Assembly (NCBI GenBank): GCA_902760865.1
Contig: CACWID010000008.1
Span: forward strand, 33,060-97,059
Direction of reading: 5' to 3'
DNA from: an uncultured Bacteroidales bacterium
GTDB lineage: Bacteria > Bacteroidota > Bacteroidia > Bacteroidales > Muribaculaceae
DNA: 64,000 nt
The notes beneath the pieces are model-generated. The model was given only the letters and a program-made list of their open reading frames with translations. It was not told where the DNA came from and ran no database searches. The position numbers were made by a program, and so were the translations under genes. Of this stretch, positions 1 to 8,153 are shown in pieces (the stretch's first letter is position 1; the number at the start of each line of letters is the position of its first letter).

Positions 1-27
1 GTGATCGACCTGATTCTGGGCGACTAA
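1..27 (+). CDS. C-terminal end of a dockerin-bearing protein (partial)
   Basis: The window opens inside a reading frame that encodes VIDLILGD and then stops. This is the same terminal helix that ends the dockerin repeats of the genes at 163 and 1548, so the gene upstream of the window almost certainly also carries a subtype A dockerin. Nothing more of it can be seen. It shows that the dockerin cluster extends to the left of the window. Confidence 0.7.
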   Translation: MIDLILGD

Positions 28-65
28 GCCATCCTTTCCTCCACGATAACAACGAATAAATTTAA

Positions 66-128
66 AAACTACGGATTGCGCGAGTTTCAAGGAATGATGA
101 TTCATGGGATGAGCGTAATCCGTAGTTT
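66..128 (+). terminator. Hairpin after the partial upstream gene
   Basis: A perfect 12-bp inverted repeat (AAACTACGGATT at 66-77 and AATCCGTAGTTT at 117-128) encloses a 39-nt loop and is followed by a T-rich stretch. It lies between the stop at 27 and the start at 163, so it probably terminates the upstream transcript. The large loop is atypical, and an RNA leader element for the next gene is possible. Confidence 0.5.
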
Positions 129-162
129 CTTTTCATAACCTATCTAAAAAACTTCATAAGCA

Positions 163-1548
163 ATGAAAAAATCAATACTTCTTATCGCAATGGTGGCCGT
201 TGCGGCACTCAGTGCCCTGGCCGTGACCGATGGCCAGACCTACCCCGAAGTGAACGGCATCAAGATTGTCAACCAGTGGATTTTTGACCGTGTACATAGC
301 GGCACGGCCTATACGAGCAACGACATCTGCAACCAGCGCGCCCGCACGGCGACGATGGACCAGGGCATCATCTATGTGGCCCGCAGCGAGGAGCGCGCCG
401 TGATTATCGGCACCGACACCATCTCACAGTCGGTCATCCACCGCTTCAAGGCCGCTGACGGTAGCCAGTTGCCCGACCTGCCGCTGACGCTCGACGGCGC
501 GCCCTATGGCCGCTTCCTGGGTGTTGCGAGCATCGGCAAGGACGATTTCCACCACATCTGGGTGGCACCGATGACCAGCACGGTGCAGCAGTATGTGCCC
601 GTCTATCAGGTGGATGTCGAGACCGGTGAGCTGACGCTCATCGTCGAGCTGGACAAGGGCGACGCACCGCAGCGCACCGACTACCTGGACGTGGTGGGCG
701 ACCTGACGCGTGAGCAGGCCGAGTGCAACATCATGACCGTGTCCGGCTCGACGGCCGACCCCGGTTTCCCGACGTTGTACCGCATGCATGCCGACCAGGG
801 CGGCGATTGGGAAGGTGGCTTCGACGGTGACCCCTACATGGACATCATCAACTTCTACCCCGAGACCAAGACGGGTTTCTCGCTGGCACCGGTCATCAAG
901 ATGATCGAGGGTCCCGACGAGGACTCGCGCTACAGCGGCGAGATGTTCTATATCGACTGCTTTGACACGGCACCGGTGGTGTATGACTTCTCGGGCTCGG
1001 TGATCGACTCGTTTGAGGATGTCGATCCCGCTCTGTGGCCCCAGTCCACGCCTAACGGCTGTATCGAGTTCAAGCTCGAGGACAAGGTATTCTTCGTCTA
1101 TGTCAATGCCGACATGAACGGTAACGGTCACGGTTGCCAGGCCAACATCTGCGAGCTGGGTGATGCCCAGTCACTGGCCGGCATGACCAAGTACTGGAAG
1201 ATTCCCGCCGACAGCCTCGGCAAGGTCAACGACAGCGGCCTGAGGGTTCACTGCTTCTCGGTGGAATATGGCGTTGACAGCGAGGGCTATGAAGAGGTGA
1301 CCCTGTTCACCTTCAAGGCCTATAACGGCATGGCGGTCTATAAGATCGGCCGCAACGTAGACGCTGGTCAGCCCGGTGGCGGCCTGCCCGGTGACGTGAA
1401 CGGCGACGACGAGGTGAACATCGCTGACGTGAACGCGCTCATCGACCTGATTCTCGCTGGCCGGACAACAGATCCTGCCGACGTGAACCATGACGGCGAA
1501 GTCAATATCGCCGACGTCAATGCGGTGATCGACTTGATATTGAAGTGA
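163..1548 (+). CDS. Secreted dockerin-bearing protein of unknown function
   Basis: The 461-residue product starts with a clear signal peptide (MKKSILLIAMVAVAALSALA) and ends, from about residue 410, with two Ca-binding F-hand repeats (GDVNGDDEVNIADVNALI and ADVNHDGEVNIADVNAVI), a type I dockerin pattern. The roughly 380 residues between them are rich in Gly, Asp and aromatic residues and look like repeated beta-strand segments, perhaps a propeller, but I recognise no catalytic motif. Export and docking are inferred from the two ends. The stop codon overlaps the start of the next gene (TGATG), so the two are probably translationally coupled and may act on related substrates. Confidence 0.85.
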   Translation: MKKSILLIAMVAVAALSALAVTDGQTYPEVNGIKIVNQWIFDRVHSGTAYTSNDICNQRARTATMDQGIIYVARSEERAVIIGTDTISQSVIHRFKAADGSQLPDLPLTLDGAPYGRFLGVASIGKDDFHHIWVAPMTSTVQQYVPVYQVDVETGELTLIVELDKGDAPQRTDYLDVVGDLTREQAECNIMTVSGSTADPGFPTLYRMHADQGGDWEGGFDGDPYMDIINFYPETKTGFSLAPVIKMIEGPDEDSRYSGEMFYIDCFDTAPVVYDFSGSVIDSFEDVDPALWPQSTPNGCIEFKLEDKVFFVYVNADMNGNGHGCQANICELGDAQSLAGMTKYWKIPADSLGKVNDSGLRVHCFSVEYGVDSEGYEEVTLFTFKAYNGMAVYKIGRNVDAGQPGGGLPGDVNGDDEVNIADVNALIDLILAGRTTDPADVNHDGEVNIADVNAVIDLILK

Positions 1549-3917
1549 TGAGAACGGCCCGAACGCTTTTCTGCCTCGCAGCGCTGCTGCTGACCTCTGT
1601 AACAGGCCTGTCGCGTGACCAGTGGGTCATCGGCGACAGGGCCTACGAGGTGGACACGCTCATCTTCCCGCATCTGGCAGGCCCGGGCGTGACGGCGGCG
1701 AAATATGACATCCCGGCGTTGCCGCTCAAGGTGAGCGTCGTCGAGATGGACCTGACCAATCCCTACATCGTGATGGAGACCTGCCTGGGCGCCGACAAGT
1801 CGGTGGGCAGCGAGACGCCTGTCAACATGGCGAAACGCAACACGCGGCCCGGGCACGAGGTGGTGGGCGCCGTCAACGGTGACTTCTTCATGACCTCGCC
1901 CACCAACGAGGTGGGGCTTCCGCTGAGCGGCCAGGTGCGCAACGACGAGCTTGTCCTGAGCAGCCACAACCGTGCCTGCCTGGTGATGGACACCGACAAC
2001 CGCCCCTATATCGACCGCCTGACCTTCACGGGCCGGGTGACCTGTGGCGAGACGGAGTTTGCTCTCAACCTGGTGAACCGCATGCGTTATGCCTACGAGA
2101 ACATAGCGGCTAACCAGTCCATCCTGTTCACCCGCAGCTACGGACCCGTGACCTATGACGCCTCCTCGTCGGGCAAGATGGTGCTGCTGCGCCCTGCCGG
2201 CGACCCCTTCAAGTGGAATGCCAACGGCATGGAGCAGTGTGTCGTCGAGTCGGTATTCGATGCCAAGGGCTCCACGACCATCCCCGACGGCAAGGCCATC
2301 CTGTGGCTCAAGGGCACCTATGCCAACTATGCCGAGGCCCTGCACGAGGGCGATGAACTGTCTGTCAGCTTCAGGCTCACGCTCAACAACGAGTCAGCTG
2401 ACATCAACATCCATCAGCTCATCGGCGGCAGCAACCATATCATCATGCAGAACGGCGAATTCCGTGAGGACTGGGCCGAGCGCCATCCGCGCACGGCCAT
2501 CGGCTTCAATGCCGACAGCACGCGCCTCTACTTCGTCGTCGTCGATGGCCGTCACCTGACCTCAACGGGCGTGACCCTGTGGGAGATGAAGGGCATCTTC
2601 GACGCCCTGGGCGCCGTCAATGCCGTGAATCTGGACGGCGGCGGCTCGTCGTGCATCCTGGTCAATGACGAGGTGATGAACCATCCCAGCGACGGCTCGG
2701 TGAGGGCCGTGGGCAACGGCTGCCTGTTCGTCTCGACTGCTCCCGAGGACGATGCCATCGGCATCATCAACTTCGAGCCGCGGTGCTACAACCTGTCGAT
2801 CTCGGCGACGACGGCCTTTGACGTGTGGGGGTACAACCAGTATGGCGTGCTGAAGACGCGTGACCTGCAGGGCTGCACCTTCACCTGCGACCCGTGGGTG
2901 GGTCACTTTGACGATGAGGGTAACTTCCATGCCGTTTCCACGCCTGCCGTGGGCAACCTGTATGCGAGCTATAACGGCATCACCGCCAGCCAGCCCGTTA
3001 CCATCATGGAGGCGCAGTGGCTGCTGGTGAGCGACAGCGTGGTCATCGACAGTTTTCACCCTTATGCCATCAACATCAACGGCGTCAGCGGCTATGGTCT
3101 GGACAAGGTGGACCCTTCGGTAGTGGCGTGGACCTCGGCCGATGAGAGTGTCTGCGCCGTTGACAATCAAGGTATTATCACCGCTGTGGCCGACGGACAT
3201 ACGTTTGTCGGCACCAGCCATCCCCTGCTGGCCGACTCGCTGCTGGTGAGTGTCGAGAATCCCAAACGCCGCATCGCTACCGTCGAGAACGCCCCCATCG
3301 ACCCTGCCACCTGGGACATCGCCCAGAGCGGCGGTAAGAACCGCGTGGTGACCGCACTTGACAACGGCCTGCAGATCGACTTCACCGGCTCCTCGTCGCG
3401 TAACCCTTACATCAAAATCAGCAAGGCCGTGAGGATGTGGGGCCTGCCTGACACCCTGCGCGTGCGCATCGTGCCCGGAAACCTGCAGCTCAAGTCCTTG
3501 AAGATGCTGTTGGAGAGCGGTTACGGCGAGCGCATCACCGTGGAGTATCCCATCAACGCGGCTGCTGAAGGCGAAATCACCATCGACGCTCCGGTGACCG
3601 ACATCTGCAACGCCCAGGACTTGGGCAACTTCCCGCTGCATCTGGTGTACTACTACATCACGTATAATTCGCCGACAACCGATGAACCCTACAGCCTGAA
3701 GATTCCCGGCATGGAACTCATCTATGCCAGCATGCCGCCCGATGAGCAGCCTGCCGTGGGCGACGTGAACCTTGACGGCGAGGTGAACATCGCCGATGTC
3801 AACGCCGTCATCAACCTGATACTCGCGGGCATTTACGCCACGCCCGGGGACGTGAACGGTGACGGCGAGGTCAATATCGCCGACATCAATGCCCTCATCG
3901 ACCTGATACTTTCTTAG
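1548..3917 (+). CDS. Phosphodiester glycosidase (NAGPA-type) with C-terminal dockerin
   Basis: The 789-residue product has a signal peptide and, at roughly residues 60-400, a domain of the NAGPA/phosphodiester glycosidase family. Visible family hallmarks are AVNGDFF (about 108-114), HPRTAIGF, and NLDGGGSS with a following valine-rich strand near 360. Known members cleave GlcNAc-1-P phosphodiesters; here a secreted enzyme acting on a phosphodiester-linked glycan is inferred. An Ig-like (Big_2-type) region and a jelly-roll-like region follow. From about 735 come two dockerin repeats (GDVNLDGEVNIADVNAVI, GDVNGDGEVNIADINALI). A GTG at 1545 is in frame, but the ATG at 1548, overlapping the upstream TGA, is the likelier start. 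Confidence 0.85.
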   Translation: MRTARTLFCLAALLLTSVTGLSRDQWVIGDRAYEVDTLIFPHLAGPGVTAAKYDIPALPLKVSVVEMDLTNPYIVMETCLGADKSVGSETPVNMAKRNTRPGHEVVGAVNGDFFMTSPTNEVGLPLSGQVRNDELVLSSHNRACLVMDTDNRPYIDRLTFTGRVTCGETEFALNLVNRMRYAYENIAANQSILFTRSYGPVTYDASSSGKMVLLRPAGDPFKWNANGMEQCVVESVFDAKGSTTIPDGKAILWLKGTYANYAEALHEGDELSVSFRLTLNNESADINIHQLIGGSNHIIMQNGEFREDWAERHPRTAIGFNADSTRLYFVVVDGRHLTSTGVTLWEMKGIFDALGAVNAVNLDGGGSSCILVNDEVMNHPSDGSVRAVGNGCLFVSTAPEDDAIGIINFEPRCYNLSISATTAFDVWGYNQYGVLKTRDLQGCTFTCDPWVGHFDDEGNFHAVSTPAVGNLYASYNGITASQPVTIMEAQWLLVSDSVVIDSFHPYAININGVSGYGLDKVDPSVVAWTSADESVCAVDNQGIITAVADGHTFVGTSHPLLADSLLVSVENPKRRIATVENAPIDPATWDIAQSGGKNRVVTALDNGLQIDFTGSSSRNPYIKISKAVRMWGLPDTLRVRIVPGNLQLKSLKMLLESGYGERITVEYPINAAAEGEITIDAPVTDICNAQDLGNFPLHLVYYYITYNSPTTDEPYSLKIPGMELIYASMPPDEQPAVGDVNLDGEVNIADVNAVINLILAGIYATPGDVNGDGEVNIADINALIDLILS

Positions 3918-3962
3918 AAGTTAGGAGTGAGGAGTTAGGAGTGAGGAGTTAGAAGTGTGGAG
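3914..3962. repeat. 7-bp tandem repeat array, 7 units
   Basis: Seven imperfect heptamers (TTAGAAG, TTAGGAG, TGAGGAG, TTAGGAG, TGAGGAG, TTAGAAG, TGTGGAG) run in register. The stop codon of the phosphodiester glycosidase gene lies in the first unit. The array resembles the heptanucleotide STRR repeats known from cyanobacteria. Confidence 0.85.
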
Positions 3963-3968
3963 TGCTTT

Positions 3969-4004
3969 TTAGGTCCATAAAGTCCTTAAGGACCTTAACG
4001 ACAA
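3969..4004. repeat. 9-bp tandem repeat array, 4 units
   Basis: Units TTAGGTCCA, TAAAGTCCT, TAAGGACCT and TAACGACAA follow each other at a 9-bp period. They contain a perfect 12-bp palindrome (GTCCTTAAGGAC). The same unit family, inverted, occurs at 47658-47702. Confidence 0.65.
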
Positions 4005-4021
4005 ATGATAACTTTCAGAAC

Positions 4022-4774
4022 ATGAGACGAGAGGAATTTATGGTAGAGGTGTGTGCCAATGGGGTGGAGTCCTGCTTGGCCGCACAGGAGGGTGGGGCCG
4101 ACCGCGTGGAATTGTGTGCCGGCATCCCCGAGGGCGGCACGACGCCCAGTTATGGAGAAATCAAGGTGGCGCGGCGCGTGTTGACGACAACGCGCCTGCA
4201 TGTCATCATCCGTCCCCGTGGCGGAGACTTCCTATATACCGATCTGGAGGTGGAGCGTATGGCGGCAGACATCGCCGTGTGCCGCGAATTGGGCGCGGAC
4301 GGCGTGGTGTTCGGTTGCCTGAATGCCGACGGCACCGTCAATGAGGCCCAGAACCGCTATCTGCTGGAGTGCAGCAAGGGGATGAGCGTGACGATGCACC
4401 GCGCCTTTGACCGCGCTGCCGATCCCGAGCAGGCGTTGGAAACCATCATCGACCTCGGTTTTGACCGCATCTTGACCTCGGGCCAGCAGCCCAAGGCCAT
4501 CCAGGGCGCAGAATTGCTGGCAAAGCTCAACCGCCAGGCGGCAGGCCGCATCATCCTGATGGCCGGCAGCGGTGTGACCGAGCAGAACATCCGCGAGTTG
4601 CGTGAACAGACGGGGCTGCACGAGTTCCATTTCTCGGGCCGCGAACCCTTTGCTAGCGCGATGCAATATGTCAACCCCGACCTCTATATGGGCCGTCCTG
4701 GTGCCAACGAGGCCGCTCTGGACTACACCACCGCCCGACGTGTCAAGGACACCATCGCCCAGTTGCTCGACTGA
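4022..4774 (+). CDS. cutC: CutC family protein (copper homeostasis CutC-like)
   Basis: The product is about 250 residues and matches the CutC TIM-barrel family over its whole length. Typical segments are VEVCANGVESCLAAQEGGAD, RVELCAGIPEGGTTPSYGEI, the IRPRGGDF loop, VTMHRAFDRA and ILTSGQQ. CutC was linked to copper tolerance in E. coli, but its biochemical role remains unsettled, so only the family is certain. In-frame starts exist at 3962 (GTG, inside the repeats), 4022 (ATG, MRREEF) and 4040 (ATG, MVEVC). Family members usually begin within a few residues of EVC, so 4022 or 4040 is right. It is the only non-secreted product in this part of the dockerin cluster. Confidence 0.88.
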   Translation: MRREEFMVEVCANGVESCLAAQEGGADRVELCAGIPEGGTTPSYGEIKVARRVLTTTRLHVIIRPRGGDFLYTDLEVERMAADIAVCRELGADGVVFGCLNADGTVNEAQNRYLLECSKGMSVTMHRAFDRAADPEQALETIIDLGFDRILTSGQQPKAIQGAELLAKLNRQAAGRIILMAGSGVTEQNIRELREQTGLHEFHFSGREPFASAMQYVNPDLYMGRPGANEAALDYTTARRVKDTIAQLLD

Positions 4775-4798
4775 CAGCTTGCATCAGGGGTGATCTGA

Positions 4799-5107
4799 TT
4801 GCTGTTGCCCGTTGTTCTCCACCGACCTGCCAAGCGGCTTGACCCTGTCGCCCAGCCTGCTACTTTCCGCATTGTTATGGCAGACGGCGGCTCTGGAGCA
4901 ACCTACGTTGATGATATATCCCTGTACTATATCGATGTGGTGGGTGATGTGAACGGGGACAGGGAAATCAATATCGCCGATATCAATGCGGTTATCGACC
5001 TGATCCTGAATGATGACCTGATACCTGTCGCCGACGTGAACGGAGACGGCGAGGTCAATATCGCTGATGTCAACGCCCTGATTGCTTTAATACTCAGCAA
5101 AAGATGA
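4799..5107 (+). pseudogene. 3' remnant of a C10-peptidase/dockerin gene
   Basis: From about 4856 the frame encodes FRIVMADGGSGATYVDDISL followed by two dockerin repeats. This aligns closely with the last 110 residues of the C10 peptidases at 5177 (FRIAMTGGGSAAAYVDD) and 9950 (FRISMIGGGTGATYVDD). There is no signal peptide, propeptide or peptidase domain, and the preceding bases resemble the paralogues only out of frame. It is therefore best read as the surviving tail of a deleted paralogue and not as a functional 102-residue gene. It fills the gap between cutC and the next gene. Confidence 0.75.
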
Positions 5108-5176
5108 GTTTTTCAATCTTTTGTTATACCTTTGTGAAAATTTTTGGTATAGATTTTTAATATTTCTTGAAAAATA

Positions 5177-7768
5177 ATGAAGAAGCGATTTCTTTTCATC
5201 CTTGCCATCACGATGGCGGCAGTGTGCAGCCTGCAGGCTGCACAGGTCAGCGAGTCTGCAGCCCGTCAGGTCGCCGACCAGTTCTTTACAGCCAGGGCAG
5301 CACGCCTAGCGGCCCGTCCTGGACAGTCGTCGCTGCGTCTTGCCTACACCGCCGAGCAGGAGCGGTTTTATGTCTTTGACCGCAGCAGCGGCAGCGGATT
5401 TGTTGTCGTTGCCGGTGACGACCGGCTGCCTCAGGTGCTGGGTTACAGCGACACCGGTGTTTTCAACACGGGCAACATCCCGCCCTCGATGCGGGCCTGG
5501 ATGGAAGAGATGAGCCGCGAGATTGCCTACCTGCAGTCACATAGCGGCGTCGTCGCGCATCATCCCGTCAAGCCGGCGAATGTCGTCGAGCCGTTGCTGA
5601 CGACCATATGGAATCAAGGCTGGCCTTACAACTTGCTGTGCCCCACCTATGGAGGGGAAGAGGCCATCCTTGCCGTGACCGGCTGTATAGCCACGGCCAC
5701 GGCCCAGATTATGAACTACCATCAGTGGCCCTTGCAAGGCACCGGCAGCCACAGCTATTACTGCAATGTGAATGATACTGACCCCGTGGAACTGAGTGCT
5801 GACTTCAGCCAGTCGTTCTATGATTGGGACAATATGCTCGACTACTATGACCAGAGCAGCAGTGCGGAGTCGTGTCTTGCCGTCGCCAAGCTGATGAGCG
5901 ATGTGGGCATCTCGGTCGATATGGGTTATGGTGCCTCCAGTGGCGCTCAAGAGACAGCCGTTGTGAAGGCACTGACCCGTTACTTCGGCTACAGCAACAG
6001 GCACTACCTGCTGGAGCGTGACCTGTTCGGCGCCGACGAGTGGGACCAGTTACTTATCGATGAGCTCAACGCCGGCCGTCCCATGCTCTACTGCGGTTAC
6101 ACTTATACCCAAGGTTCGATGAGCGGTCATGCCTATGTGCTTGACGGCGTGGACGACCGGGGGTATTTCCATATCAATTGGGGCTGGGGAGGCGACAATG
6201 ACGGCTACTTCATGGTCTCGCTGCTCGCTCCGGGTTCCGGCATGAATTTCAAGTATGGCCAGGACTGCCTCTTCGGAGTCGTTCCGGCCCCTGATGCCGA
6301 TAAAGTGGCCGGCGTGCTCTACGTGCGCGGCCTGCTGCATCCTGAGATGAAGAGTGTTACGCGCGGCGGCAAGGTGACTCTGAAGTTCTCTGACATCTAT
6401 GCCCATGGCAACCTGGTGGATACCGCCGGCGTTGAGTACTCGGGCTACTGGCCTGCTTCTTATGACCTGATACCCATGGAGCTGCGCGTCATTGACCGTG
6501 ATGGCGTGGTGCGGCAGTCCAGCCGATTCAACTATAAGGTTTACATCGAGGGTTGGGGCACGACACCACCTAAGATTGACTTCGTTCCCGACATCACCCT
6601 CGGCGAAGGAGACTATACGGTCAAGATCGCCTATTCCGAGAACAAAGACGGCAATTATGGCAGCTGGGTGCGTGATGATTATGGCAATGACGTGTATTGC
6701 AACATGCACGTCACCAATGACATGGTATACGTGTCGGACTGCTTCTTGTCCGACAGGTATGACCTGCAATCCATGGAACCCGACCAGAACATCTTTGTCG
6801 GCGAGCCCTTCGAGGCGGAAGTGACGTTGTCCAACATGAGGCGATATGGTCCTTCGGGCGGCCAACCCGAGGCAGACATCGCCGGCAACATCCGCTTGGC
6901 CCTGCAGAAGAACGGCAAGGTGGTGGCCACCGGTGAACCGATTACCATATCGTCGATACCTAGAGACTCGACGGCGACCTATCGCCTGCAGATGACGGCT
7001 CCTGAGCAGTGGGGACGTTATGAACTGATGGTGGTAGACGACTGCGGCAGGACGTTTACGCCCCAGATGGGCTGGTATGACCTGGAAGAGCAAAGCGGCG
7101 CCATCAACATCATTGTCGTGCCCAAGAGCGATGCCCTGGTCGAGGACTTCGAGTCGATGCATGCCAACAGCAGCACCAGCGAGAAGAATGTGCAGGGCGC
7201 TTTCACCAAGTGGAGTTTCAACAAGAGTGGCGTGCGCGCTCCGGGTGAGGGCAAGTGCCATGGTACCAATTCTGTGATGATGAAGAAGCCGAGCACTTTC
7301 TACAGCGTCGAACCCATCAATCATCGCATCTTCATGGCCGAGGCCACTTTCTTTAACAACTCCTCGACTGACGCGAAGTTCACTCTGGAATACTCGGTGG
7401 ATGGTGCCGCCACGTGGAAGAAGGCCATGACCATCGAAGACGAGCTTGCCGCTGATGTCCCTGCAACGAGCGTTGTGCAGGCCATCTGGCAGCTCAACCT
7501 GAGGGCCACTGAGAATGCCCTGTTCCGCATTGCCATGACCGGCGGCGGCTCGGCAGCGGCCTATGTTGACGACTTCATCTTGCGCTATAATGATGAGTCA
7601 ATCGCTGGCGATGTCAACGTTGACGGCGAGGTGAACATCGGCGACGTGAACGCAGTCATCGACCTGATCTTCAGCGAGTCGGCTTCTGCCGTCGGCGACG
7701 TGAACGGTGACGGCGAAATCAACATTGCCGACGTGAACGCCATCATCGACATCATCATGGGCGAGTAA
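5177..7768 (+). CDS. C10 family cysteine peptidase with dockerin (subtype A)
   Basis: The 863-residue product has a signal peptide (1-22), a Spi/PrtI-type inhibitory propeptide (about 24-125, ending in GFVVVAGDDRLPQVLGY and flanking helices), and a streptopain-type peptidase domain. The catalytic Cys is at 170 (VTGCIATATAQIM) and the His at 318 (SGHAYVLDG), followed by the conserved HINWGWGG motif. After residue 370 come beta-sandwich regions, including a domain with WSFNKSGVRAPGEGK. Two dockerin repeats close the protein (GDVNVDGEVNIGDVNAVI, GDVNGDGEINIADVNAII). It is a close paralogue of the gene at 9950. The active enzyme is presumably released by loss of the propeptide and acts outside the cell. 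Confidence 0.93.
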   Translation: MKKRFLFILAITMAAVCSLQAAQVSESAARQVADQFFTARAARLAARPGQSSLRLAYTAEQERFYVFDRSSGSGFVVVAGDDRLPQVLGYSDTGVFNTGNIPPSMRAWMEEMSREIAYLQSHSGVVAHHPVKPANVVEPLLTTIWNQGWPYNLLCPTYGGEEAILAVTGCIATATAQIMNYHQWPLQGTGSHSYYCNVNDTDPVELSADFSQSFYDWDNMLDYYDQSSSAESCLAVAKLMSDVGISVDMGYGASSGAQETAVVKALTRYFGYSNRHYLLERDLFGADEWDQLLIDELNAGRPMLYCGYTYTQGSMSGHAYVLDGVDDRGYFHINWGWGGDNDGYFMVSLLAPGSGMNFKYGQDCLFGVVPAPDADKVAGVLYVRGLLHPEMKSVTRGGKVTLKFSDIYAHGNLVDTAGVEYSGYWPASYDLIPMELRVIDRDGVVRQSSRFNYKVYIEGWGTTPPKIDFVPDITLGEGDYTVKIAYSENKDGNYGSWVRDDYGNDVYCNMHVTNDMVYVSDCFLSDRYDLQSMEPDQNIFVGEPFEAEVTLSNMRRYGPSGGQPEADIAGNIRLALQKNGKVVATGEPITISSIPRDSTATYRLQMTAPEQWGRYELMVVDDCGRTFTPQMGWYDLEEQSGAINIIVVPKSDALVEDFESMHANSSTSEKNVQGAFTKWSFNKSGVRAPGEGKCHGTNSVMMKKPSTFYSVEPINHRIFMAEATFFNNSSTDAKFTLEYSVDGAATWKKAMTIEDELAADVPATSVVQAIWQLNLRATENALFRIAMTGGGSAAAYVDDFILRYNDESIAGDVNVDGEVNIGDVNAVIDLIFSESASAVGDVNGDGEINIADVNAIIDIIMGE

Positions 7769-7816
7769 CAGCTCAAGATAAGACAAAAAGAATTTTAATA
7801 ATCAGCTGATTAAAAA

Positions 7817-7898
7817 TGTAGAGACGCAAAATTTTGCGTCTCTTTTTTTGGGCGATACAGTATTTATTCCAGAGACGCAAGATTTTGCGTCTCTACAG
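7817..7898. repeat. Palindromic repeat pair (GACGCAAAATTTTGCGTC)
   Basis: Two near-perfect palindromes, 7820-7843 and 7871-7894, share the core GACGCAAAATTTTGCGTC and face each other across a short spacer. The outer flanks are complementary too (TGTA on the left, TACA on the right), so the whole forms an 82-bp inverted-repeat element. A second such pair lies at 17371-17453. The run of eight T residues after the first palindrome may also make it terminate the C10 gene upstream. Confidence 0.8.
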
Positions 7899-7981
7899 GT
7901 TTTTTGTCAACTAGGTTGCTTATATTTCCGTCGATTGCTCATTTGTTTACCATGAGTTCGACGATAATAAAGTGCTGATAC

Positions 7982-8126
7982 TCAATTTCTCCCCTAAGAT
8001 AGGGGAGGTGGCGCGTAGCGCCGGAGGAGTATGATTCACCCTCAAAGCACTTACTCTTGTAGCATCAACGCCCCCCGGCCCCCTCTTATCTAAGAGGGGG
8101 AGTTGCTAACGCGCTGATTGACAGTT
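7982..8126. repeat. Dispersed intergenic element, inverted pair
   Basis: The right half (8060-8120, from GTAGCATCAACGCC to GGAGTTGCTAACGC) is clearly the reverse complement of 28735-28793. The left half (7982-8050) resembles the inverted right half. The unit contains its own small stem of C and G runs. With the palindrome pair before it, this accounts for the 385-bp gap between the two convergent C10 genes; I see no gene there. Confidence 0.6.
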
Positions 8127-8153
8127 GGTATTACCGTTGAATGCGCATCGTGG

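Noticed and set aside
424-2345. Long minus-strand frames opposite the first two dockerin genes
   Set aside because: They lack signal peptides, domains and plausible composition and are mirror frames of strong coding sequence.
3962-4021. GTG start of cutC at 3962
   Set aside because: It lies within tandem repeats and adds 20 residues not typical of CutC.
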